This document shows, piece by piece, positions 23,282-30,703 of a DNA stretch of 33,460 bases. The translations under genes and the position numbers were made by a program. Position 1 is the first letter of the stretch. Every line of letters starts with the position of its first letter. The DNA comes from an uncultured Verrucomicrobiota bacterium. Lineage in GTDB: Bacteria > Verrucomicrobiota > Verrucomicrobiia > Limisphaerales > JAJXZI01. The DNA lies in the NCBI GenBank assembly GCA_903847485.1, contig CAINDV010000573.1, positions 1-33,460 of the forward strand, read 5' to 3'. Under the pieces are notes generated by a model. It searched no databases. It was not told the origin of the DNA and saw only the letters and a list, made by a program, of their open reading frames with translations.

Positions 23282-23998
23282 ATGGCTGCCAAAACACTGA
23301 CAATTGACGGGAAAGAGATCAGCGCCGAGGAAGGTGCTACTATCCTCCAAGCGGCTGAGGAAGCGGGCATCAAGATACCGAACCTCTGTCACTTGGACGG
23401 CATCTATGACGTGGGGGCCTGCCGCCTCTGCCTGGTGGAGTTAGCTGGCACGCCCAAGTTACTGACGGCCTGCACGACTAAAGTCGCCGAAGGCATGGTC
23501 ATCCACACGGATACCGAGCGGCTCCGTAAATACCGGCGCATGACGCTGGAACTGCTTTTCGCGGAACGCAATCATACCTGCGCCGTCTGCGTGGCGAATA
23601 ACAACTGCGAGTTACAGACCTTGGCCTATAGCCAGGGCATGGACCACGTCCGCTACGAATACCGCTTCCCGAAATGGTGCGTGGACCATACGCATCCGCT
23701 GTTCGGCATGGACCACAACCGCTGTATTCTTTGCGCCCGATGTGTCCGGGTCTGCTGGCACATTGAAGGTGCTGGTACCAAGAACATCTCCGGTCGCGGT
23801 GCCCATTCCAAGATCATCACCGATCTCTGCCAGGACTGGGGCAGCGCCGACAGTTGCACCTGGTGCGGTAAGTGCGTCATGTCCTGTCCGACGGGCGCGC
23901 TGTTCTATAAGGGAGCCACGGTCGCGGAGATGCAGCGCGATCGCGAGAAGCTCGAATTCATCGTTACTGCACGGGAGAAGAAGCAATGGATCGCGTAA
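23282..23998 (+). CDS. hoxU: HoxU, iron-sulfur diaphorase subunit
   Basis: 238-aa electron-relay subunit, homologous to the N-terminal part of NuoG. Ligands visible: plant-type [2Fe-2S] C36, C47, C50, C64; His-Cys [4Fe-4S] H98, C100, C103, C109; and two ferredoxin-type [4Fe-4S] sites, C148-x2-C151-x2-C154-x3-C158 and C192-x2-C195-x2-C198-x3-C202. It passes electrons between HoxEF and the HoxYH hydrogenase. The length is usual. The ribosome-binding site before 23282 is weak. The end overlaps hoxY by 13 bases. Confidence 0.94.
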   Translation: MAAKTLTIDGKEISAEEGATILQAAEEAGIKIPNLCHLDGIYDVGACRLCLVELAGTPKLLTACTTKVAEGMVIHTDTERLRKYRRMTLELLFAERNHTCAVCVANNNCELQTLAYSQGMDHVRYEYRFPKWCVDHTHPLFGMDHNRCILCARCVRVCWHIEGAGTKNISGRGAHSKIITDLCQDWGSADSCTWCGKCVMSCPTGALFYKGATVAEMQRDREKLEFIVTAREKKQWIA

Positions 23999-24534
23999 AA
24001 GTAGCCACCACTTGGTTCGGCGGCTGTTCCGGCTGCCACATGTCGTTTCTCGACCTGGACGAGTTCCTCATTGACCTCGCCGCCAAGGTGGAGATCGTCT
24101 TTAGTCCGATCGTGGATACTAAGGAGTATCCCGAAGGCGTGGACGTGTGCCTCATCGAAGGGGCCGTCTGCAACGAGGACCACATCGAAATGGTCCACAA
24201 AATCCGCCAGCGGACTAAGGTGATCATCGCGTTCGGAGACTGCGCCATTACTGGCAATGTCACCGCCATGCGCAACTTACTAGGCGACGACAACGCCGCG
24301 AGTGTCCTCCAATGCGCCTACATCGAACTCTCCGACACGAACAAAGTCATCCCTAAGTTGAAGGGTATCGTGCCGGAGCTGCTCAAGCGCGTGGTGCCGG
24401 TCCACGAAGTCGTGCCGGTGGATTACTTCCTACCCGGCTGCCCGCCACCGGCCGACCGCATCAAGGCGCTGCTGGTGCAGTTACTCGACGGCACTGCGCC
24501 GAAGCTCGAAGGCAAACAGATTAAATTCGGTTGA
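23986..24534 (+). CDS. hoxY: HoxY, small subunit of [NiFe] hydrogenase
   Basis: 182-aa small hydrogenase subunit carrying the proximal [4Fe-4S] cluster: C14 and C17 in FGGCSGCHMSFLD, C86 in GDCAITGN, and C152 in LPGCPPP. It is short, lacks a Tat signal and lacks the C-terminal medial/distal cluster domain, as in cytoplasmic group 3 enzymes. It pairs with HoxH. The start at ATG 23986 overlaps the end of hoxU. The gene is separated from hoxH by a 163-bp gap occupied by a palindromic element, unlike the tight spacing elsewhere in the operon. Confidence 0.94.
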   Translation: MDRVKVATTWFGGCSGCHMSFLDLDEFLIDLAAKVEIVFSPIVDTKEYPEGVDVCLIEGAVCNEDHIEMVHKIRQRTKVIIAFGDCAITGNVTAMRNLLGDDNAASVLQCAYIELSDTNKVIPKLKGIVPELLKRVVPVHEVVPVDYFLPGCPPPADRIKALLVQLLDGTAPKLEGKQIKFG

Positions 24535-24540
24535 GGTCAA

Positions 24541-24670
24541 TGACGAATGACGAAAGAAGCCCGAAATCCGAAGTCCGAAGGAATCCCGGTGCTCGACCTT
24601 GTGGTTGATTCGCGCGGCGGCGGCGAAGGTCTTCGCCATTCGAGCTTCGTCATTCTTTCGTCATTCGTCA
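24541..24670. repeat. 130-bp TGACGAATGACGAA inverted-repeat element between hoxY and hoxH
   Basis: Perfect 18-bp terminal inverted repeats: TGACGAATGACGAAAGAA at 24541-24558 and its complement TTCTTTCGTCATTCGTCA at 24653-24670. The interior contains CCGAAATCCGAAGTCCGAAG and later TTCGAGCTTCGTCATT. It is non-coding. The element at 32962-33078 shares the same words, so this is a dispersed family. It fills nearly the whole hoxY-hoxH gap. Confidence 0.88.
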
Positions 24671-24697
24671 ATTAGTCCCGAACTTCCACTTTGAATC

Positions 24698-26128
24698 ATG
24701 GTTAAACGCATCCTGATTGACCCCGTCACACGCATCGAAGGGCACGCGAAGATCAGCCTCTTCCTCGACGGCGAAGGCAATGTCTCCGACGCCGAGTTTC
24801 ACGTCGTCGAGTTCCGTGGCTTCGAGAAATTCTGCGAAGGCCGGCCGATGGCGGAAATGCCGGGCATTACCCCGCGCATCTGCGGCATCTGCCCCATCAG
24901 CCACTTACTCGCCTCCGCCAAAGCTGGCGACGCCATCATGGCGGTCGGCATTCCGCCCGCCGCCGAGAAGCTGCGCCGTCTGATGAACATCGGCCAGCTC
25001 ATCCAGAGCCACGCCCTGAGCTTCTTCCACCTTAGTGCGCCGGACTTTCTCTTAGGCTGGGACACTAATCCCAAAACGCGCAATGTCTTAGGCATCATTG
25101 CCGCCAATCCCGACCTCGCCCGTGCCGGCATCCGCCTGCGGCAGTTCGGTCAGGAAGTTATCGAAATCCTCGGCGGCAAGAAAATCCATCCTGCTTGGGC
25201 CGTGCCCGGCGGCGTCCGCAGTCCGCTCACCGAGGAAGGCCGCACGCGCATCCGCAACTGGCTGCCCGAAGCCTTCGCCACCACTGATGTCGCCTTGGAA
25301 CTGTTCAAGAAGGTGCTTAAGAGCCACGAGCGCGAAGTCCAGATCTTCGGTAACTTCCCGTCACTCTTCATGGGCTTGGTCGAGCCAGACGGCACCTGGG
25401 AACACCACGGTGGCAAGCTCCGTTTTGTAGATAGCAGCGGCAGTATCATTGCCGACCAGATTGAGGCCAAGGACTATCGCGACTATATCGGCGAAGCCAC
25501 GCAGGAAACCTCCTATCTGAAGTCGCCCTATTACAAGCCGATGGGTTTCCCTGATGGCATGTATCGCGTCGGCCCGCTGGCGCGCCTGAACGTCGCCGAG
25601 CAAATGGGCACGCCCAAGGCGGACAAAGAGTTCAAGACTTACAAAGCGCTGGGCCGCGGAGCGATCACCTCCTCGTTCCTTTACCATTACGCCAGGCTCA
25701 TCGAGATCATCGCTTGCTTGGAGCGCGTGGAACTCTACATGGACGACGCGGATCTGCTCACCGACTATCTGCGGGCCGATGCTGGCATCAACCAGCTCCG
25801 CGGCGTGGGTGTTAGTGAAGCGCCGCGCGGCACGCTCTTCCATGATTACACGGTGGATCGCAATGGCATCATCCAGAAGGTCAACCTCCTCATTGCCACC
25901 GGTCAAAACAACTTGGCGATGAACCGCACGGTGGCCCAGATCGCCCGGCACTACGTCCGCGGCGGCAATGGTGACATCCCGGAGCCAATGCTTAACCGCA
26001 TTGAGCATGGCATCCGCTGCTACGATCCGTGCCTAAGTTGCTCGACCCATGCGGTCGGCCAGATGCCACTGCGCGTCCAACTTATCAGCCCGGACGGTGC
26101 GGTCCTACGGGAAGTGACGCGAGGATAA
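24698..26128 (+). CDS. hoxH: HoxH, catalytic large subunit of [NiFe] hydrogenase
   Basis: 476-aa catalytic subunit binding the NiFe(CN)2CO centre. The L1 motif is R60-I-C62-G-I-C65-PISH and the L2 motif is D443-P-C445-L-S-C448-STH451, giving all four nickel/iron-binding cysteines. As in unprocessed precursors, 25 residues follow His451 ([20 protein letters not shown] and five more), which a maturation endopeptidase (HoxW) would remove. No hoxW or hyp gene is in the window. Start ATG 24698. With HoxEFUY this forms a cytoplasmic NAD(P)-linked bidirectional hydrogenase. A strong terminator follows. The last 43 codons and the terminator recur at 28464-28851. Confidence 0.95.
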   Translation: MVKRILIDPVTRIEGHAKISLFLDGEGNVSDAEFHVVEFRGFEKFCEGRPMAEMPGITPRICGICPISHLLASAKAGDAIMAVGIPPAAEKLRRLMNIGQLIQSHALSFFHLSAPDFLLGWDTNPKTRNVLGIIAANPDLARAGIRLRQFGQEVIEILGGKKIHPAWAVPGGVRSPLTEEGRTRIRNWLPEAFATTDVALELFKKVLKSHEREVQIFGNFPSLFMGLVEPDGTWEHHGGKLRFVDSSGSIIADQIEAKDYRDYIGEATQETSYLKSPYYKPMGFPDGMYRVGPLARLNVAEQMGTPKADKEFKTYKALGRGAITSSFLYHYARLIEIIACLERVELYMDDADLLTDYLRADAGINQLRGVGVSEAPRGTLFHDYTVDRNGIIQKVNLLIATGQNNLAMNRTVAQIARHYVRGGNGDIPEPMLNRIEHGIRCYDPCLSCSTHAVGQMPLRVQLISPDGAVLREVTRG

Positions 26129-26172
26129 TTTCGGTTCGGTTAGTTTGTTGTTTGGTTCATGTTTCTAGTTGG

Positions 26173-26205
26173 CGGGGAAACGGCGCAAGCTGTTTCCCCG
26201 TTTTT
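26173..26205 (+). terminator. Rho-independent terminator after hoxH
   Basis: A perfect 9-bp stem CGGGGAAAC (26173-26181) and GTTTCCCCG (26192-26200) with a 10-base loop, followed at once by five Ts. It ends the hoxEFUYH transcript. A diverged copy is at 28820-28851. Confidence 0.88.
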
Positions 26206-26243
26206 CGTGAGGAACGAAGCTCCGCGCAATTTAAACTACGGTG

Positions 26244-26272
26244 TTGACAGCCTTAACAAGAAACCCTATCCT
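26244..26272 (+). promoter_or_regulatory. Sigma-70-type promoter of the MBL gene
   Basis: TTGACA (26244-26249), a perfect -35 box, 17 bases, then TATCCT (26267-26272), a 4/6 match to the -10 box. Transcription would start near 26279, giving a leader of about 33 bases before the ATG at 26312. It lies just after the hoxH terminator, so the next gene is independently expressed. Confidence 0.65.
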
Positions 26273-26311
26273 CGCGCCGAAGTCGTACTTTAACACAATC
26301 CATATTCAACC

Positions 26312-28030
26312 ATGAAAAAGCATCTATTGAAAATATCTGCGAGTTCTTACCCAACGTACGTTGCCCTGGCGATCGGGGCGGCGCTCTTCCCGAACCCAGC
26401 GAGCGGGCAAATGATAATCGATTCCTTCAACGCCGATGGCCGGCTAAGTTGGAAGGATCCGGGCGGGACAGGGACGCAATACGCAGTGCAATGGACCGCC
26501 GCCGGATTGGGGTTGACCAACTGGTATTCCTGGCAGGATGCCCAAGCCAAGCTGAGTGGCTTGGGGCCGACGGGCAGCGTTTACGTGCCCATGTTCTACC
26601 GGATGGTGAACCCGGACCCGACCTACCACTCGAACGCCACCTACACTTACTTCCAAAGGTTGCCGGCCTTCAATCCGCTCACACCGATGGACAGCAACGA
26701 GATGCGGATCACCTTCATGGGTTCGATGATTCCCTTGCCGGTGCGCCGGGACCAGGCGGAGATGAGCGTCTTCGTGGAAGTGGGCTGGCAGCCGGACGCG
26801 ACCGACGCCACCTACCACGGACGGGCGTTGGACCAGTTCGTCCTCGACTGTGGCGCGGGGGTGTCGGCCAACTACGCCGCCGCGTCGGTGAATTTCCGCC
26901 GGATGGACAAGGTGTTCATCAACCACCTGCATGGAGACCACATGAGCGACCTGTGCCATATTTATTGTTTCGGGCCGGGGGGCGACCGCTGGTCGCCGCT
27001 CTTTGTCTTCGGGCAAAGCCCGTCCGGCGTGCCCGATCCGGTGACGGGCATGATTTACGACGATGGCGTGAACAACTTCTGCGCGATGGCGCGCGGCGCC
27101 TGGCGCTGGCACTCGGAGAGTTTCAGCTTCCAACCCACGGCCTACACCAACTACACAGCACCCACCAAGGCGAGTTGGGGCCTGCCCGTGGACCCGATCC
27201 CCGTCAGCAATGATTCCACCAATGACTCCTATGCCATGATCCCGATCCAGTTGGACTGGACCCGGATTGGCGGCGTGGCCTACAGCAACAACGCCACGGG
27301 GGTCAAGGTCAGTCACTATCCCGTGATCCACGCCCGCAAAGGCTCGATGGGGTACAAGGTGGAGTGGAAAGTGCCGCGCACCACCAACGTGCTGACGATG
27401 ATCTACAGCAGCGACACCAAGCCCGAAACCAACAGCGTGAACCAGGCCTGCAACGGCGGCAAGGGGGTGGACGTGTTCGTCCACGAGATGGTGGTTCCGC
27501 CCGATATGTGGGCCTGGAAATCAATGGGCCTGAGCGGCCCCCCTTCACCGAGCGACGGCATCGTTTACTCCCAGTGGACAAACGCGACCGCAGAGTTGAC
27601 GCGGGTGCAGAACAGCTCCCACACGCCGCAAGGTGCCTATGGCTACCTGCTCAGCCAGATCAACCCCCCGCCGCGGTTGGCCGTGGCCACGCACTTCCCC
27701 ACGGCGGACGATACGGTCGCGAGCGCCCTCAGCAGCGTTCGGTCCTACTGCACCAACAACCCGGTAGTCTTTGGGCAGAACATGGTCTGGTCCTTTGACC
27801 TCATGGTGCTCCGGGTGTACCCGGATCGGATTCAGCAATACCGCGCAGACGTTTCGGATCTCGCCTGGAGCCCGATGCCGCAGCAGCCTTGGGGAGGATC
27901 GGGCGGATACTACCCCCCCAAGTATCACGACACCAACGGCGTCGGTGACCCCTTCGCCCAGATTGACCTCTCCACGCAAATCCCAGCGGTTAGCGGCGGC
28001 GTGACGAACTACAATCCCAACGGCTATTGA
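26312..28030 (+). CDS. Secreted metallo-beta-lactamase-fold hydrolase, GntH-like
   Basis: 572-aa exported protein with an N-terminal signal (MKKHLLKISA... ALAIGAALFPNPASG, cleavage near 32). Residues about 35-98 form a small beta module ending in VYVPMFYRMV, a type I associate with verrucomicrobial exported proteins. The MBL domain has the zinc motif H205-L-H207-G-D209-H210, a likely bridging Asp368 in SSDTKP, H391 in FVHEM, H437 in SSHTPQGAYGYL and H461 in ATHFPTADDT. The INHLHGDHMSDLCHIYCFGP block and the SHTPQGA block resemble the MBL-fold family that includes GntH of guanitoxin biosynthesis (recalled, not searched). No guanitoxin genes are nearby, so the substrate is unknown. It has its own promoter; the ribosome-binding site is weak. 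A C-terminal remnant of a paralogue follows directly. Confidence 0.85.
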   Translation: MKKHLLKISASSYPTYVALAIGAALFPNPASGQMIIDSFNADGRLSWKDPGGTGTQYAVQWTAAGLGLTNWYSWQDAQAKLSGLGPTGSVYVPMFYRMVNPDPTYHSNATYTYFQRLPAFNPLTPMDSNEMRITFMGSMIPLPVRRDQAEMSVFVEVGWQPDATDATYHGRALDQFVLDCGAGVSANYAAASVNFRRMDKVFINHLHGDHMSDLCHIYCFGPGGDRWSPLFVFGQSPSGVPDPVTGMIYDDGVNNFCAMARGAWRWHSESFSFQPTAYTNYTAPTKASWGLPVDPIPVSNDSTNDSYAMIPIQLDWTRIGGVAYSNNATGVKVSHYPVIHARKGSMGYKVEWKVPRTTNVLTMIYSSDTKPETNSVNQACNGGKGVDVFVHEMVVPPDMWAWKSMGLSGPPSPSDGIVYSQWTNATAELTRVQNSSHTPQGAYGYLLSQINPPPRLAVATHFPTADDTVASALSSVRSYCTNNPVVFGQNMVWSFDLMVLRVYPDRIQQYRADVSDLAWSPMPQQPWGGSGGYYPPKYHDTNGVGDPFAQIDLSTQIPAVSGGVTNYNPNGY

Positions 28031-28089
28031 ACCCGCCCACGACCGGGGGCGGAAGATGGCCCTCGCCAACCTTCCGCTACGCCAGAAAG

Positions 28090-28428
28090 GCGACCACCAT
28101 CCATTTCCCGGTGGCCGACGATACGGTCGCCAGCGCCTTCAGCAGCGTTAAGGCGCATTGCACCAACATAGTGTTCGGCAAGGACATCGTCTGGTCCTTC
28201 GACCAGATGGTGCTCCGCGTCTTCCCGGACCGGGTCGTACAGTGCCGGGCCGCCGTTTCGAGCTACGCTTGGAACCCGATCGTGCAGTTGTCCACGAACG
28301 CCATGGTGACGCCCAAATACAACGACGGCAAAGGCAACGGGGATGCCTACGCCCAGATTGACCTGTCAACCTCCTATTCACGGACCAATCAAAATGGCTC
28401 GGAGAATTGGAGCACAGACGGGTTTTGA
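28090..28428 (+). pseudogene. C-terminal remnant of a second GntH-like MBL gene
   Basis: The frame encodes TIHFPVADDTVASAFSSVKA and on through VWSFDQMVLRVFPDRVVQCR to AQIDLSTS, aligning with residues 460-555 of the preceding MBL protein (H461 onward) at clearly more than half identity with small gaps. The signal peptide, N-terminal module and zinc motif are missing, and the sequence between 28031 and 28090 does not align well. A formal ORF from 28027 exists, but its first 22 residues have no MBL match. Most likely a truncated tandem paralogue, not a functional gene. Confidence 0.8.
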
Positions 28429-28463
28429 TTTGAGAACAGGACTTGGAGGGGGCGGTTCTTGAT

Positions 28464-28591
28464 ATTGAGCACGGCATCCGCTGTTACGACCCGTGCTGAG
28501 TTGTTCGACCCACGCGGTCGGCCAGATGCCACTGCGCGTCCAACTTATTAGCCCGGACGGCGCGGTCCTGCGGGAAGTGACGCGAGGATAA
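28464..28591 (+). pseudogene. hoxH: Second copy of the last 43 codons of hoxH, frameshifted
   Basis: Aligns base for base with hoxH 26000-26128 (from ATTGAGCA to the TAA). There are nine substitutions, all third-position transitions that leave the amino acid unchanged, plus one missing C in the CTG codon after CCGTGC, which breaks the frame. Homology continues past the stop into the terminator region. It has no upstream hoxH sequence. It is a remnant of a hoxH gene that diverged under selection before truncation. Confidence 0.92.
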
Positions 28592-28606
28592 TTTCGGTTT
28601 GGTTCG

Positions 28607-28782
28607 GGTTCTTTCAAAACTGTAGGAGCCGACGTAAGGAGGCTTGGGAATCGTTGAAAACCAAGCTTCCTTACGTCGGCTCCTACCTCAATCCTTAGCG
28701 ATGTGCTCAAAAGCTTCACCATTTTGTGAAGGCTTTAAGCTCATCGCTAAGGATTGAGGCTCCTACAGGGTTTGAAAGAACC
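28607..28782. repeat. 176-bp double-hairpin inverted-repeat element
   Basis: Outer terminal repeats GGTTCTTTCAAAAC-TGTAGGAGCC (28607-28630) and GGCTCCTACAGGGTTTGAAA-GAACC (28758-28782) are complementary apart from a small difference. Inside are two hairpins: 28622-28647 with 28661-28686 (26 bp, one mismatch) and 28688-28703 with 28742-28757 (16 bp, perfect). It is non-coding. It interrupts the second copy of the hoxH downstream region, with a possible short direct repeat (TCGGTTTGGTT and TCGGTTGGTT) at its flanks. A half copy is at 18510-18550. Confidence 0.85.
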
Positions 28783-28819
28783 TCGGTTGGTTTGTAGTTT
28801 GTTGCATGGTTCTGGTTGG

Positions 28820-28851
28820 CGGGGAAACGGCGCAAGTCGTTTCCCCGTTTT
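28820..28851 (+). terminator. Second copy of the hoxH terminator
   Basis: A 10-bp stem CGGGGAAACG (28820-28829) and CGTTTCCCCG (28838-28847) with an 8-base loop, then TTTTCTTT. Sequence on both sides of the stem matches the terminator at 26173, showing that the duplicated block extended past the hoxH stop codon. It should still function as a terminator. Confidence 0.82.
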
Positions 28852-29425
28852 CTTTGGCCCGGAGCGGGTTGACACTGACCGGAACTCTACGGCAGCACCG
28901 TGCCAATCCGCCGTGGTTGCGGTGATCGGGACTAGCCTCAGATTCATGGCGCTGTGGATTTTGTCCTGCGACCATTGGCCCGCAAAACCGGGCACAACCG
29001 CGCTTGGCTCACTTCCGTTGGGTCGTCGGAAAGTCGCCCAGCAGGTTCCTGGAATCCGGCCATCCCCGCACTGGGATCAGGAGGTCGGAAGCCAAGCTTC
29101 ACCAGCCGTGGCAACGGCCCTTTTCCTTGGTTCGGGCGGGAGACCGCTGAACCTAGAAAAAGCAGTTGATTAACCACCAAGAACACAGAGCACACAAAGC
29201 GAACAGTTTGCGCACAACCTTAGACACACCTGATGGGAGAGCTGGCGGTCACCTGTAAATAATTGCTTCTCTGCGTTCTCTGCGTTCTTTTGCGGCTCAA
29301 CTGCTCTTATTAGGCTGAAGCGGTTGACTCCGCCCCGCTTGCCCCACACCGGGCGGAAGCCGGGGCTAATGGAAAAACTGGGCACTCAATAGCAGAGATG
29401 CGCCCGGCGAACGCCGGGATACGCC
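28852..29425. other. Gene-free region between the duplication scar and ftsZ
   Basis: No convincing gene. Bases 29169-29300 contain a repeat pair: TAACCACCAAGAACACAGAG on the left and CTCTGCGTTCTCTGCGTTCT on the right, an imperfect inverted element. A GC-rich hairpin (CCCGGC GAAC GCCGGG, 29403-29418) sits just beyond the ftsZ stop; read on the minus strand it is not followed by a U-run, so a terminator role is uncertain. Confidence 0.5.
29169..29300. repeat. Imperfect inverted repeat (CCACCAAGAACACAGAG type)
   Basis: Left arm 29170-29198 (ACCACCAAGAACACAGAGCA) and right arm about 29266-29300 (CTTCTCTGCGTTCTCTGCGT) are partly complementary. The CCAAGAACACAGAG / CTCTGCGTTCT words look like a further dispersed intergenic family. 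Pairing is clearly weaker than in the other elements. Confidence 0.5.
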
Positions 29426-30703
29426 TCAGTTCTGCGTCAGTATCACGCGGCGGCGGATGTAGGTGGGCACATCGAGATCCTCGCCTTTGTGAATGGTGGG
29501 CGGGCCTTTCTCAAACCGTCCGCGGGGCACCATTTCCAGCGCCAACTGCTCCTGCTTGGCGGGCGGGTTGCGTTTGCGCCGAACGCGTCCGCCTTCGTCA
29601 GGCACCAGTGCGCCAGCCGGGCCGTGGGCGGTCGCAGCTTCGCTTGTGGGCATGGATTCCGTATCGGAAACTGTGCCGGATAGGTCGGCATCGGACCTTT
29701 CGTCGCTCGCGCCGGCGCTGGCGGTGGACGACACGAGCAGCAAGGCGCGCAGCGTGCCGCTGGCGGTTTCGTCTGCCGCCACGCCGACGCGCACGCCGGC
29801 CCGCTCCCAACCTCTTTCAACACGTTCGGTCAGGCACTTGAGTTCGTCCTGAGTCGGCTCGGGCCAACCGGTTACGCTTAGGATCACGGACCCGGTTCGC
29901 ACGGAGCCGGCGGTGCCAGCCAGCAAGGGATGCGCGAAAAGTTTCTCGGCAACTTCGCGCGCCCGCTCAGGGCCGGTCGCTTCGGCGGTGGCAAAAGCCA
30001 GGCAGGAGCGTCCGCGCAGCACAGCACAGACTTCCCGTGGGTAAATGGGCAAGGAGGCCGGGAGCGTCAGAAGCCGCGCCAGGCCGCGACCGGCCTCGGC
30101 CAGCGGCTGGACAGAGGCGAGAAAGCACTCTCGCAGTGGCACGCCGACGGGAAGCAGCTTGGCGGTGCGCTGACCGGGCAGGCACAGCACGCCGTCCGCC
30201 TGCTCGGCGAGCGTTTGCAAACCTGCCTCGGCCAGTTGCCGGCGGCTTCGCCCCTCCCCGTCAAAGGGGCTGGTGACGAGCGCGAAGACGCGGGCGCCCG
30301 CAGCCTTCACTGCTGGCACGAGCCATGGGATGAGTCGCGTGCCGGTGTTACCGCCCAATCCGGCGAGAAGAAAAACGAAGGCCTTCCCGAGGCACACGTT
30401 CCGTACAGCCGCCGGCAATCTCGCATCCAGGGCGGCCAGTTCCATTTCTTCACCGGTCGCGAGGCGATCGTGGGCTGCTGTCGAGAGGGCGATCTTGAGC
30501 TCCGCCGTCGAGGCGGTGAGCGCGCCGGAGTCGGCGCTGATGGCGAGACTAGCCCCACGACCCAAGCCGCTGTGCCGCAGGTCTTCCAGCACCGCGAGGC
30601 CGGCGCGGCCGATGGCGATGATGGCGCAGCGCGAGGGCGCAGGCGCGGGGGCGGGCGAGATGATTTCCGCCGGGGCGGTGGGGGGGGGAAGAGGCGCGTT
30701 CAT
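29426..30703 (-). CDS. ftsZ: Highly divergent FtsZ-like protein
   Basis: 425-aa tubulin-like division protein, assigned by position after ftsA and by remnants of FtsZ motifs. T1 loop IGRAGLAVL (31-39); T3-like ADSGAL; T4 loop AGLGGNTGTR (114-123) in place of GGGTGTG; ALVTSPFDGEGRSRRQLAEAG (141-161), matching the FtsZ VTxPFxFEGxxR block; and a C-terminal partner-binding peptide LDVPTYIRRR (410-419), close to the FtsZ DxPxFLR consensus. The T7 catalytic loop, normally NxDFADV, reads PIYPREV (219-225), so the residues that trigger GTP hydrolysis appear replaced. An Ala/Pro-rich N-terminus and a variable linker (about 325-405) flank the core. Start ATG 30703 overlaps the ftsA stop by 4 bases. It may polymerise with altered or no GTPase activity. 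Otherwise a degenerate paralogue. Confidence 0.8.
   Translation of the reverse strand: MNAPLPPPTAPAEIISPAPAPAPSRCAIIAIGRAGLAVLEDLRHSGLGRGASLAISADSGALTASTAELKIALSTAAHDRLATGEEMELAALDARLPAAVRNVCLGKAFVFLLAGLGGNTGTRLIPWLVPAVKAAGARVFALVTSPFDGEGRSRRQLAEAGLQTLAEQADGVLCLPGQRTAKLLPVGVPLRECFLASVQPLAEAGRGLARLLTLPASLPIYPREVCAVLRGRSCLAFATAEATGPERAREVAEKLFAHPLLAGTAGSVRTGSVILSVTGWPEPTQDELKCLTERVERGWERAGVRVGVAADETASGTLRALLLVSSTASAGASDERSDADLSGTVSDTESMPTSEAATAHGPAGALVPDEGGRVRRKRNPPAKQEQLALEMVPRGRFEKGPPTIHKGEDLDVPTYIRRRVILTQN

Noticed and set aside
26444-27484. 346-codon minus-strand frame inside the MBL gene
   Set aside because: Antisense shadow, rich in His/Val/Gly with no domain pattern.
28027-28428. Independent 133-aa gene
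   Set aside because: Its matching part is only the C-terminus of the adjacent MBL family; signal peptide and zinc site are absent.
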